Of a stretch of DNA of 64,000 bases, positions 33,931 to 42,780 are shown in pieces. This stretch comes from Bacteroidales bacterium (GTDB lineage: Bacteria; Bacteroidota; Bacteroidia; Bacteroidales; FEN-979). The position numbers and the translations under genes were made by a program. The DNA lies in contig JAQWBQ010000006.1 of NCBI GenBank assembly GCA_028706295.1, forward strand, positions 1 through 64,000. Direction: 5' to 3'. Under the pieces are notes generated by a model. It was not told the DNA's origin. It saw nothing but the letters and a program-made list of their open reading frames with translations, and ran no database searches. Each line of letters starts with the position of its first letter. Within the stretch, counting starts at the first letter, position 1.

Positions 33931-35205
33931 ATGAAAAAGCAAGTTAAAGTAATCATCAGTGTGGTTGTAGCCATTGCAGTGATTTTACTCGCGGTGTCAC
34001 TGTTCTTCCCATCGGTTTATACAGGCCTTACATCCGGAACTTTTGGTAAAGCTGAAAAGTACCACAAGGTACAGATGTCGGAAAAGGATGTTCAACTCCG
34101 GAGTGAATTCACCCGGGACACGGCACAACTGAAAAGTATGATCCAGGGCCTGATCTATTTTTCCCTGTTCACCATGGACCTGAGTAAAAAGATCGACTCC
34201 TGTGTGACGGTATTCCAGGACCACGGTATCTGCAGCCAGTCAGGAGGATGTGCCAAGATGAATATCCTGATGGATTATTCCGACTTCATTAAGAACAATA
34301 CCCGGACGCTGGGATCGACTATTTCGATGCTGACCGGATTTTATCTTAAAGATGAATCGGATCAATCGGCCGATATTGAAAAAAACCTTCGTGAATTCGG
34401 CAACTATGTAAACAACCTGAATGAAAAAGATTCGGTGCTTGAAGATGCCCTGATCAGCATGGATAATTTTATGATCAACAATAAGACCCTGCGGGCCCGT
34501 AAGACCGAACTGGCACAGTTAAAGTCGATACGCGACCAGCTTCTGGTTAAGGGTATCCAGTTGTCAGGAGTGCTTCAGGATAAGGAGCTCTCGATGAACC
34601 TCCTCGATTATGCTCTGTCGTCGCAACAGGATTTAAAAATCGTATTTGAGGCAGTGCAATTGGGTAGTGCATCATTAGGCACATCAGCCTTAATGAATAG
34701 TCAAAAGTTTGGCTCTGTTACTTATGAAAGCCAGATCTCGGTTTGTTCTGCCGAACAATTGCAGGAGATCATCCAGGCTCAGCAGGTAAACGCTGTCGCA
34801 TCCCAAAAGGTGGAAAGCCATCAGCTGGAGAGTGCGGCGATCGGGTCGCACCAGGTTGGAAACATGGTTTTTTATAGCAGCCTTACACTTGAATTTGTGG
34901 TTAAAAATGTTTCAACCCTCGACAACCAGCTCTCTTCAGCGCTGTCGGCCTCAATCATCCAAAGGAATCAGGATATCATTGGTATAGCCATCTGTTCTAA
35001 TGAAGGGCTAAACCTGGTCTTATCGAGTTACCCGTTGAGTTCTGTTCTGCAATCACAAAACCTAAGTAGTCACCTGAGTTCAGCCCAGCTTTCCAATATT
35101 TTAAGCTCGCAGCAGGAGCTTTCGTCAATCTGTTTCGGATCGAATTTTGTCGCCATGAGCCAACAGTTGGGTGATGTCATGGGACTCAATCTTTATGAGC
35201 AATAG
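33931..35205 (+). CDS. Membrane-anchored protein with Ser/Gln-rich C-terminus (paralogue of 38,489-39,319)
   Basis: A 424-residue protein starting 16 bases after the anti-sigma stop, so likely part of the sigma operon. An N-terminal membrane helix (about 6-27) precedes GTFGKAEKYHKVQMSEKDVQLRSEFTRDTAQLKSMIQGL, a helical region with high similarity to the protein at 38.5 kb (GTIAKAEKYRKQTMTERDIQLRSEF). The helical domain runs to about residue 220. Beyond it the chain is rich in Ser, Gln and Leu (SSQQ, QAQQ, LSSHLSSAQLSNILSSQQ), which the paralogue lacks. No known family is recognised. The topology puts most of the protein outside the cytoplasmic membrane; an envelope or stress effector under the sigma factor is an inference. 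Confidence 0.75.
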   Translation: MKKQVKVIISVVVAIAVILLAVSLFFPSVYTGLTSGTFGKAEKYHKVQMSEKDVQLRSEFTRDTAQLKSMIQGLIYFSLFTMDLSKKIDSCVTVFQDHGICSQSGGCAKMNILMDYSDFIKNNTRTLGSTISMLTGFYLKDESDQSADIEKNLREFGNYVNNLNEKDSVLEDALISMDNFMINNKTLRARKTELAQLKSIRDQLLVKGIQLSGVLQDKELSMNLLDYALSSQQDLKIVFEAVQLGSASLGTSALMNSQKFGSVTYESQISVCSAEQLQEIIQAQQVNAVASQKVESHQLESAAIGSHQVGNMVFYSSLTLEFVVKNVSTLDNQLSSALSASIIQRNQDIIGIAICSNEGLNLVLSSYPLSSVLQSQNLSSHLSSAQLSNILSSQQELSSICFGSNFVAMSQQLGDVMGLNLYEQ

Positions 35206-35257
35206 AAACGCCATCATCCGGCCTGCATAAGAATAAGAGAATTTGAGAACAGGCAGT

Positions 35258-35308
35258 GGCAGTGATTATTTACGGATTATCCGGAACGTAATCACTGCCT
35301 TTCTTTTT
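35258..35308 (+). terminator. Intrinsic terminator closing the sigma-factor operon
   Basis: GGCAGTGATTA (35258-35268) and TAATCACTGCC (35289-35299) form a perfect 11-bp stem, followed by TTTCTTTTT. The inner loop holds a second small hairpin (CGGATTATCCG). Confidence 0.8.
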
Positions 35309-35365
35309 ACTCCGCTCTGAAGTTGATTTTTTCAAATGAAATAAATGTAAATTAAATGAATTCAG

Positions 35366-35373
35366 TACATTTG
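35366..35373 (+). promoter_or_regulatory. -7 promoter element of the metalloprotease-barrel gene
   Basis: TACATTTG fits TAnnTTTG and lies 26 bases before the ATG. No clear -33 TTTG was found at the usual spacing, so it may be recognised by an alternative sigma factor, perhaps the ECF factor just upstream, or be fortuitous. Confidence 0.4.
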
Positions 35374-35398
35374 AAATACTATTTTCATCTCCTGTTCC

Positions 35399-38356
35399 AT
35401 GAAAAATGTGATACATCGTTTATCCCTGATCCGATCAGGTTCTTTCTTCTTATTGATCAGCCTGATACCCTTCACGCTCGATGCCCAGAGAATCAAAATT
35501 CAGAAATTTGAAACCCCGGATGTTAGGCTGGTCTTCCTGGACAAGAATACTTCATATCTGGTGCCTCATGCGGCACGTTCATTTGAAAACGCGCTGATCT
35601 TTCATAAAGATTTCTGGGATTATGAACCTACCGGTGAAACCAACATTCTTTTCAATGACTTCTCGGATGTCGGGAATGGAGGAACCATGGTCATTCCCTG
35701 GAATTTTTTGAACATCGGCATTTCTCCCTTTGATTATACTTATTCTGTTGTGCCTTCGAATGAACGCATGCAGTGGCTGATGAGTCATGAACTGACCCAT
35801 CAGGTTATGTGCGACAAGACTTCAAAAGGCGACCGGATCCTTCAGAAGATTTTCGGAGGGAAAGTAAGCCCTGATAGCAAAGATCCCTTGTCGCTCATCT
35901 ACAGTTATTTTACGACACCCCGGTGGTATTCGCCCCGGTGGTATCACGAAGGAATTGCCGTATTCATGGAGACCTGGATGAGTGGCGGCGTGGGCAGGGT
36001 CATGGGTGGATATGACGAGATGGTGTTCCGGACCATGGTGCGCGACAGCAGTTTTTTTTACAACGTGATCGGGCTTGAGACCGAAGGAACGGCAATAGAT
36101 TTCCAGGTAGGGGTGAACTCTTACCTTTACGGGACGCGGTTTGTGAGTTACCTTGCCTATCATTACGGAATGGATAAATTGAAGGAATTCTATTCGAGAT
36201 CCGATACCAGCCGGCGGTTTTATGCCAATCAATTCAAAAAGGTTTACGGAATCCCAATCCAGAAAGAGTGGGCGAAATGGATTACCTGGGAACACCGGTT
36301 TCAGCAGGATAACATTGCCCGGATCCGGGAGTTCCCTGAGACCCGGTATCGTAGGATAACGGAAAAGCCGGTTGGATCTGCATCCCGGCCACATTACGAC
36401 AAAGACGCCGGTAAAATTTACATGGCGGTGAACTACCCCGGAAAACTGGCTCATATCGCGGCCATTGATGTAAAAACGGGCGAAATGAAACGCATTGATC
36501 CGGTACCGAGCCCTGCCTTGTATTATGTGACTAGCCTGGCTTATGATGATTCTACTAAAACACTCTTTGTTTCGACCCACAACAATGACTGGCGCGGTCT
36601 TCAGATGGTCGACATCCGGACCGGAAAAACCCAGAAGCTTATTAAATATTCCCGGGCCGGCAACCTCGTCTTCAACCTGAAGGACCGTGCGCTTTACGGG
36701 GTTCAGAATATGAGCGGGCGATCGACGCTGGTTCGGTTTCTGTCACCTTATAAAAAATGGCAGGAACTTTATACCTTGCCGTTCGGGAAGGATTTCTCCG
36801 ACCTGGATGTCTCACCCGACGGAGCCTTCATTTCGGGAACCCTCTCCGACATACAGGGACGCCAAAAAATTGTCCTGTTCCGGATCTCTGAACTCCTGGC
36901 CGGGAAAACCGATTATAAAGAGATTTATGAGTTCGAAGACAACCCGGCTGCAAACTTTGTTTTCTCTCCGGATGGCAGGTATCTTTACGGAACATCTTAT
37001 TATACAGGGGTTTCGAACGTTTTCAGGATATCGCTTGAGACGTTGAAACCCGAAATCCTGACCAATGCCACCAGCGGTTTTTTCAGACCGTTACCGGTAT
37101 CACCTGATTCCATGCTCGTGCTTGAATACACAAAAGACGGCATGGTGCCCGGAATGCTGAAAATTGACACGCTGAGTGATGTAAATGCCATCGAATTTCT
37201 GGGGCAAAAGATATTTCACAAATATCCTGTGGTTGAGTCCTGGATGCTCAAACCCCCTTCCAGGATCAACCTCGATTCCATCGGTGTCACTGAAAAAAGA
37301 TACATTCCTATCAAGGAACTCAAACTTGCCAATGCTTATCCCATTATCCAGGGTTACAAGATGTACCTTACGGCCGGATACCGTATGAATTTTATGGATC
37401 CGATGGGATTGAATTCCCTGACGCTGAAATGGTCCTTTTCGCCTCAACCCAACCTTCCCCTGAAACAGACCATCCATCTTTCGGCTGAATACAATATCTG
37501 GAATTGGTCGTTTGCGGCGCATTACAACTATGCCGATTTCTACGACCTGTTCGGACCCACGAAATTCAGCCGGGCCGGATATTCGGTTTCGGCAAAGTAT
37601 TATAAGCTTTTTAACCGGTTGAGCCCGGAAAAGACCGATTTTTATGTCAAACTGACCGCGTACGGCGATCTTGAGACGTTGCCGTTTTATCAGAACATTG
37701 CATCCGATTACCGCAATCTGTACGTTGGTACGATTAACTTCCACAAGAGTTATTTACGGAAATCACTGGGGGCCATCGAACCTGAACAGGGTTACGACTG
37801 GAGCGTTTATGCCTATTCCAGTTTCGCACGGCAAACATTCTATCCGCAACTGATAAACAACTTCGATGTGGGGTTTCTGCTGCCAATCAGAAATTCATCA
37901 TTGTGGTTTCGCACCTCGGTCGGACAAAGTTTCGGGGAATCGGATAAAACGAACTCTTATTTTTATTTCGGGGGATTCGGAAATAATTATTTAGACTACC
38001 GTTCTGCCCAGCAGTATCGTGAAATGTCGAGTTTCCCGGGCGTTGAGATCGATGAACTGAGTGCCCTCAATTATGGCAAACTGACCACGGAGATCGATTT
38101 CCGGCCCATCCGGTTCAGGAAGCTCGGACTCCTGGGATTTTATTCAACCTATGCACGGTTTTCACTGTTCGGTATGGGACTTTTAACCAATGTAGCCAAC
38201 GATCAGCCACAACGGACGTTCTTTGCCTCCGGTGTACAGCTTGATTTAGAGCTCGTTCTGTTCTCCCTTCTGAAATCGACGTTGTCGTTCGGATTTTCAA
38301 GAGCCTATGGCCCGATGACTCCTTCCGACCAGTTTATGATATCCCTGAAATTGTAA
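35399..38356 (+). CDS. Exported metalloprotease / beta-propeller / outer-membrane barrel fusion
   Basis: A 985-residue protein with a signal peptide (to Ala29-Gln30). Residues about 120-300 hold a gluzincin-type zinc site: SHELTH (His130, Glu131, His134) and the downstream RWYHEGIAVF (Glu184). Residues about 330-620 contain TolB/DPP-IV-like propeller blades (LDVSPDGAFISGTLSD, FVFSPDGRYLYGTSYY). The last ~330 residues are amphipathic beta-strands ending SDQFMISLKL, consistent with an outer-membrane barrel. Such a three-part chain would place a protease and propeller at the outer membrane. Its neighbours on both sides are the Ser/Gln membrane protein and its paralogue, so these three may work together. 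Confidence 0.8.
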   Translation: MKNVIHRLSLIRSGSFFLLISLIPFTLDAQRIKIQKFETPDVRLVFLDKNTSYLVPHAARSFENALIFHKDFWDYEPTGETNILFNDFSDVGNGGTMVIPWNFLNIGISPFDYTYSVVPSNERMQWLMSHELTHQVMCDKTSKGDRILQKIFGGKVSPDSKDPLSLIYSYFTTPRWYSPRWYHEGIAVFMETWMSGGVGRVMGGYDEMVFRTMVRDSSFFYNVIGLETEGTAIDFQVGVNSYLYGTRFVSYLAYHYGMDKLKEFYSRSDTSRRFYANQFKKVYGIPIQKEWAKWITWEHRFQQDNIARIREFPETRYRRITEKPVGSASRPHYDKDAGKIYMAVNYPGKLAHIAAIDVKTGEMKRIDPVPSPALYYVTSLAYDDSTKTLFVSTHNNDWRGLQMVDIRTGKTQKLIKYSRAGNLVFNLKDRALYGVQNMSGRSTLVRFLSPYKKWQELYTLPFGKDFSDLDVSPDGAFISGTLSDIQGRQKIVLFRISELLAGKTDYKEIYEFEDNPAANFVFSPDGRYLYGTSYYTGVSNVFRISLETLKPEILTNATSGFFRPLPVSPDSMLVLEYTKDGMVPGMLKIDTLSDVNAIEFLGQKIFHKYPVVESWMLKPPSRINLDSIGVTEKRYIPIKELKLANAYPIIQGYKMYLTAGYRMNFMDPMGLNSLTLKWSFSPQPNLPLKQTIHLSAEYNIWNWSFAAHYNYADFYDLFGPTKFSRAGYSVSAKYYKLFNRLSPEKTDFYVKLTAYGDLETLPFYQNIASDYRNLYVGTINFHKSYLRKSLGAIEPEQGYDWSVYAYSSFARQTFYPQLINNFDVGFLLPIRNSSLWFRTSVGQSFGESDKTNSYFYFGGFGNNYLDYRSAQQYREMSSFPGVEIDELSALNYGKLTTEIDFRPIRFRKLGLLGFYSTYARFSLFGMGLLTNVANDQPQRTFFASGVQLDLELVLFSLLKSTLSFGFSRAYGPMTPSDQFMISLKL

Positions 38357-38488
38357 TCCATCTGCGAATCTGGTAAAAAATGTTGAAAAACAGAGGTCAT
38401 TAACCAACTTTTTTACACATTTGGCGTACTAACATCGATCCATTCTTATTTAAAGCGGATATAGTATTAAAATCTAACTTCCTGACCT

Positions 38489-39319
38489 ATGAAAAAGAGA
38501 ACAAAACTTATTGCTGCAGTAATTATTGTTGTGGTCATCGGGATTGTCGTGACCGGACTTTTTTACATCAATGTACCGGATTTTCTTGCGCGGGGAACCA
38601 TTGCCAAGGCTGAAAAATACCGGAAGCAAACCATGACCGAACGCGATATTCAACTCCGCAGCGAGTTCGTGAAGGACACCATACAGCTTAGAAAAACCAT
38701 CAAGGGACTGGCCTGTTTTCAACAATTGAATGAGAAGATCGTAGTCAAGATACAATCGGGCATGAATTCCATCAGCAACCACCCGCTGTTAATGGATCCT
38801 GTTTATAGCCGCCCAATGATCACGTTACGGGAGTACGGTAATTTCCTGGTTAACCACGATTCTGACCTCGTTGCAACCATGAAAATGTTAGAGGTGTTTT
38901 ACAGTGATGCCGGGAATGCTGATCAATCGTTGGATGTTGAGAAAAACCTGAGGGATTTCGGGGGATACATGCAACAGATTGTTGACCAGGACTCGGTGTT
39001 CATCAATGCGGCGCTCGATATAGATCGGTACATCGACAAAGAATCGAAAAAGAAGCACCGGAGTGAGGATTTTGCGCCACTGGTCAGTTTCAGGAATGAT
39101 CTGCTGGTTTCCAATGTGATGATGGCTTCGATCCTGGGACAAAAAACCACCATCGGAAAGCTCACCGAGTATGCGAAATCGGTGAATGCCGATGCGCAGA
39201 TCTTTTCGGCCGTCAATCAGCTTAGTTTTGTTTATAAAAGCAATTTTGTTTCCAGCGCCGATTTAGGAAGTTTACTGTGTGTAATGCACGATTTGAATTT
39301 TGTCGATGGAGTTGAGTGA
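38489..39319 (+). CDS. Membrane-anchored helical protein, short paralogue of 33,931-35,205
   Basis: A 276-residue protein with one N-terminal membrane helix (about 6-29) and a helical body. The segment GTIAKAEKYRKQTMTERDIQLRSEFVKDTIQLRKTIKGL aligns without gaps to the protein at 33.9 kb, and later stretches also agree (DQSLDVEKNLRDFGGYMQQIVDQDSV against DQSADIEKNLREFGNYVNNLNEKDSV). It stops before the Ser/Gln-rich tail. The family is not recognised. The duplication flanks the protease-barrel gene. Confidence 0.78.
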   Translation: MKKRTKLIAAVIIVVVIGIVVTGLFYINVPDFLARGTIAKAEKYRKQTMTERDIQLRSEFVKDTIQLRKTIKGLACFQQLNEKIVVKIQSGMNSISNHPLLMDPVYSRPMITLREYGNFLVNHDSDLVATMKMLEVFYSDAGNADQSLDVEKNLRDFGGYMQQIVDQDSVFINAALDIDRYIDKESKKKHRSEDFAPLVSFRNDLLVSNVMMASILGQKTTIGKLTEYAKSVNADAQIFSAVNQLSFVYKSNFVSSADLGSLLCVMHDLNFVDGVE

Positions 39320-39409
39320 TAGGACCTGGAAGCAGCCGGCCCAACCGTTTTTAAATACGCAGTTTGTTTGATATTTTAACCGGATAAATATTTTTTCTTT
39401 CGTGGTTGA

Positions 39410-39438
39410 TTGACTTTTTCAATTAATCGTTATTTTTG
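39410..39438 (+). promoter_or_regulatory. Promoter of the 39.5-kb barrel gene
   Basis: TATTTTTG (39431-39438) fits TAnnTTTG and TTG at 39410-39412 stands 18 bases upstream. The ATG is 26 bases further on. Confidence 0.5.
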
Positions 39439-39463
39439 AAGAAACAGAATAAATTCGTCAACC

Positions 39464-40069
39464 ATGAAAACAAAAATCTTCTTCCCGCTTCTTCTAGCGC
39501 TTTTGATCAGCTTCAACCTGGTGTATTCACAGGAGTACCCTAATGGTAAAAATGAAATCCGGCTTGGTTATGGGATCCTGACCGGTCCTGAAATGGCAAA
39601 TTCACTGATGTCGATCTGGCCAGCCATCGGCATGGAGATCTTTAAAGATACCATTAAGGATTATACTTGTTCTTTTTATGGGACTCCTTTCTTTGAATAT
39701 CACCGGTTTTTAAAACCCTGGGTTAGTGTGGGAGGATCGCTGAGCTTCAATCCGATAAGTACAGCAATAACCTCGACAAACAAACACGAGTTCACGTACA
39801 ATTATTATTTAATCAGCATTATGCCAAAGGTCACCTTTTATTACCTGAATAAAGGGATTGTATCGATGTACTCAGGCCTTGAAGTCGGTGGTTCCCTGAT
39901 CCTTTGGAAAGACCGCCAGGGTTGCACAACCCTGTCAGATCAAGGTTTCACCATGGCTTTTCAGGTTACGGGATTCGGAGTGAGGGTTGGTAAAGATATT
40001 GGCGGTTTCATGGAATGGGGTATTGGCTTCAGGGGCGTTGTCAACTTTGGACTTTCAGCCCGGTTTTAA
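39464..40069 (+). CDS. Exported beta-barrel-like protein of unknown function
   Basis: A 201-residue protein with a signal peptide (MKTKIFFPLLLALLISFNLVYSQ). The mature part alternates glycine and aromatic residues in the manner of a small outer-membrane barrel (EIRLGYGILTG, VSVGGSLSFNPIST, YYLISIMPKVTFYYLNKGIVSMYSGLEVGGSLI) and ends with an aromatic residue (FGLSARF), as expected for BAM recognition. Proteins of this kind are common in Bacteroidota and have no assigned role. An adenosine-deaminase-like gene follows after 38 bases. Confidence 0.75.
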   Translation: MKTKIFFPLLLALLISFNLVYSQEYPNGKNEIRLGYGILTGPEMANSLMSIWPAIGMEIFKDTIKDYTCSFYGTPFFEYHRFLKPWVSVGGSLSFNPISTAITSTNKHEFTYNYYLISIMPKVTFYYLNKGIVSMYSGLEVGGSLILWKDRQGCTTLSDQGFTMAFQVTGFGVRVGKDIGGFMEWGIGFRGVVNFGLSARF

Positions 40070-40107
40070 TCCGGCTGGATCCTTTTCTTTAAGTAATTTC
40101 AATTTTC

Positions 40108-41046
40108 ATGATAACGCTGCCCGGGACAGAAATGGCGATCCCACGATTAAAGGAAATCAGGCAGTTGAAGAAGGCTGATCTGCATAACCACGGGTTGCTG
40201 GGTGGTAAACGATCGGTCGTTGAGAAGTTTTATGGCAGAAGTTTTTCCCGGTTTAAATCGACCGGGAAAGGCATCGTTGATCTGAACAACTGGATTGTTA
40301 AGGAGTACCGGCCGTTTTTCAGCCTTCCCGGGTCTATTGAAAAAGCAATTGAAGCCGCCTTTCTCCAGGCCAGATCTGATGGGGTTGTTTTGCTGGAGAT
40401 GAGCGTTGACGGCTCCTTTCACAGAATTTTCAATGTCCCGCCGGGGAAAATCATTGCTGCCCTGCAATACTATCATAAAACCGTAGCCCCCGGCATTGAT
40501 TTCAGACCGGAAATCGGATTTTCAAAGGGCTTTCCCATCGATGTCCTCCTTTCGGATTTTGAAACCATGAATGAATATGGATATTTCAGGGCTATCGATC
40601 TGTATAATGAAGAAGATATTCAACCCGTAAAAAATTTCAAAAAGTTATTTCAGGCGGCACGAAAATCAGGATTGAAATGTAAGGCACATGCAGGCGAATT
40701 CGGGTCAGCCGAATCGGTAAGAGAAACTGCTGAAGTGTTGGAACTCGATGCCATCCAGCACGGGATCGGGGCGGCCGGGTCTCCATCCGTGATGAGGTGG
40801 CTTTGCGACCATAACATCCAATTAAACATTTGCCCGACCAGCAACATTCGTCTGAAACGGATCCGATCGATCCGCCACCACCCCATCAGGACGCTTTACG
40901 ACCATGGTGTCAGGGTGACCATCAATACTGACGACACGCTGATTTTCGGCGACGGAGTTTCGGAACAATACCTGAAGCTTCTGCGGGCCGGAGTATTCAG
41001 CATTCAAGAAATAGATCAAATCAGAAGAAATGGTTTAGAGGATTGA
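40108..41046 (+). CDS. Adenosine-deaminase-like amidohydrolase
   Basis: A 312-residue cytoplasmic enzyme of the metal-dependent adenosine deaminase family. Motifs: KADLHNHGLLGG (metal His pair), CKAHAGEFGSAESV (His and catalytic Glu), AIQHGIGA (His), NICPTSN, and INTDDTLIF (metal Asp). All catalytic residues are present. It is shorter than typical adenosine deaminases and the region between HNH and HAGE is divergent, so the substrate may be another purine or nucleoside derivative. Confidence 0.85.
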   Translation: MITLPGTEMAIPRLKEIRQLKKADLHNHGLLGGKRSVVEKFYGRSFSRFKSTGKGIVDLNNWIVKEYRPFFSLPGSIEKAIEAAFLQARSDGVVLLEMSVDGSFHRIFNVPPGKIIAALQYYHKTVAPGIDFRPEIGFSKGFPIDVLLSDFETMNEYGYFRAIDLYNEEDIQPVKNFKKLFQAARKSGLKCKAHAGEFGSAESVRETAEVLELDAIQHGIGAAGSPSVMRWLCDHNIQLNICPTSNIRLKRIRSIRHHPIRTLYDHGVRVTINTDDTLIFGDGVSEQYLKLLRAGVFSIQEIDQIRRNGLED

Positions 41047-41107
41047 TTTTTTTTATGAAATTTGAAATTAGAATTTCCAATAACTGCCGAAATAAAACTC
41101 ATAACCT

Positions 41108-41635
41108 ATGAAAAGAGTATTGAACACATTGTTGCTTATTTCTATAATGTTGCCTTTAGTTACCGGAAGTTGTACAAAGGATGAGACCGGGGATCCGGTT
41201 TCTTTTGAAACAGATCTTGCCCACTTTAAAAATACCGCGAAGGCTGTAGTTCATTCATCGGCGGTTGGAATTGGTGAGGTCTTGAAGTCCATTCCCGATT
41301 CAGCCGGTAAAGTCGGGATCATCAGGATCTATATTGATTCCATTCGTTTTTATGATGACCATTCGGGCTATTTCTATGTCTATAACTATCAATGTGTCAA
41401 TATTGCCCATGCGACGCAGAAAAACCTGCAGGGACAGGAGCTTTACAATTACCAGGATTGTAAAGGGAAATATGTGATCCGTGAACTCTCTGCGGCAGCA
41501 GCACAGGGAGGAGGATTTGTTGAATTTTATTGGATCAAGCCGGGTTCGACCGGTGAGAAGTTAAAAATAGGATATGTTGAACCCATTCCGGGTACCAATT
41601 TCTTCATCGGTTCGGGAGTTTATGTTCCTGAATAG
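41108..41635 (+). CDS. Lipoprotein with a single-cache sensor-like domain
   Basis: A 175-residue lipoprotein (lipobox LVTGSC, Cys at about residue 22). Residues about 55-175 resemble the sCache_2 ligand-binding domain of chemoreceptors: YFYVYNYQCVNIAHATQKNLQGQELYNYQDCKGKYVIRELSAAAAQGGGFVEFYW and the closing GSGVYVPE. Here the domain is not joined to a transmembrane kinase or chemoreceptor, so it may be a stand-alone binding protein. The efflux operon begins 88 bases downstream. Confidence 0.82.
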   Translation: MKRVLNTLLLISIMLPLVTGSCTKDETGDPVSFETDLAHFKNTAKAVVHSSAVGIGEVLKSIPDSAGKVGIIRIYIDSIRFYDDHSGYFYVYNYQCVNIAHATQKNLQGQELYNYQDCKGKYVIRELSAAAAQGGGFVEFYWIKPGSTGEKLKIGYVEPIPGTNFFIGSGVYVPE

Positions 41636-41723
41636 TTGAAATCACCATACAGGTTCCGGTGATCCACCCGCCCGGGGCTGCCTTTAAAAATAAGTCGTTT
41701 TCTTTTAACCCGTTGATCCCCGA

Positions 41724-42779
41724 ATGAAAAGAGCCATTATTTTTATAGGAGCAGTTGTCATCCTGGGCATTCTGATCCTGTTGAAGTTCCTGGTTTTCCC
41801 AGGGGTAAAGGAACACAAAAAAGCAGGTGGGGGGGAGCCCGTCATTCCCGTTGAATGCTATGTTGCCCGGGACACTTCGGTGAACTATCAACTGGAAACA
41901 GTCGGGACTTTGCGTGCCAATGAGCAGGTAGAGATCGTAAGTGAAATTTCCCGGAAGGTAACAGGAATCTTTATGAAGGAAGGGTCGCTGGTAACGACCG
42001 GACAAATGCTGTTCAAACTGGATGATTCCGATATAACCTCCCGGATTAAAAAACTGACACTTGAATCCGGACTTGCCGAAGCCAATGAGACACGTGGTAA
42101 AGTGTTGCTATCGAAAGGCGGAATGAGCCAGGAGCGATATGATGAACTGGCCAATATTCACAACACACTGGAAGCAGAAATCGAGATTTTAAAGGTGGAC
42201 CTTTCCAAAACTGAGATCCGTGCACCCTTCCCGGGTCGGATCGGGTTGAGAAATGTGAGTGTCGGAGCCCTGGTCAGCCCCGGCGTTGTTCTGGCAAATC
42301 TCCAGGATATCAGTCGGATCAAAGTTGATTTCGCAGTTCCTGAACGATATTCTCATAACCTGCAGGTCGGAAGCAAAATTGTATTTCGGACCGACTATTA
42401 CCCCGGCGATCTTACGGCCATAGTTGAAGCTGTTGAACCTGCCGTTGATGAACGGACCAGAACCCTGTTGATCCGGGCTCTGTCAGTTAATGAAAAGGGA
42501 ATCCTGGTACCCGGGACTTCAGCCCGGATTTACCTGACCCTTGAAGAGCTGACAAAAAGTATTTTTATTCCCACGCAGGGCCTCATTCCATCGATCAAAG
42601 GGTATTCCGTTTTTTTAAAAAAGGAAGGACAGGCATTCCCTGTACTTGTTAAAACCGGGGTCCGGAACAGTGATTTCGTTCAGATCACCGAAGGAATCGG
42701 TATTGGCGACACCGTGGTGGTCACCAACCTGCTCAGGGTAAGAAAAGGGTCTCCACTGAAAACTGTCAAGATATCCTGA
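41724..42779 (+). CDS. RND efflux periplasmic adaptor (membrane fusion protein)
   Basis: A 351-residue adaptor linking the inner-membrane pump to the outer-membrane channel. One N-terminal membrane anchor (about 5-25), a lipoyl half-motif (VEIVSEISRKVTGIFMKEGSLVTTGQMLFKLDD), a short helical hairpin with GMSQERYDEL, the second lipoyl half (RAPFPGRIGLRNVSVGALVSPG), and the beta-barrel and membrane-proximal domains (LVPGTSARIYL). It is followed by the pump gene after one base, so the three genes form an operon. Confidence 0.94.
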   Translation: MKRAIIFIGAVVILGILILLKFLVFPGVKEHKKAGGGEPVIPVECYVARDTSVNYQLETVGTLRANEQVEIVSEISRKVTGIFMKEGSLVTTGQMLFKLDDSDITSRIKKLTLESGLAEANETRGKVLLSKGGMSQERYDELANIHNTLEAEIEILKVDLSKTEIRAPFPGRIGLRNVSVGALVSPGVVLANLQDISRIKVDFAVPERYSHNLQVGSKIVFRTDYYPGDLTAIVEAVEPAVDERTRTLLIRALSVNEKGILVPGTSARIYLTLEELTKSIFIPTQGLIPSIKGYSVFLKKEGQAFPVLVKTGVRNSDFVQITEGIGIGDTVVVTNLLRVRKGSPLKTVKIS

Positions 42780-42780
42780 T

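Noticed and set aside
35822-36580. Minus-strand 252-codon frame inside the metalloprotease-barrel gene
   Set aside because: It lies opposite the zinc site and propeller of a clear gene and has no recognisable domain.
37100-37744. Minus-strand 214-codon frame
   Set aside because: Shadow of the barrel part of the 35.4-kb gene; no start context or domain.
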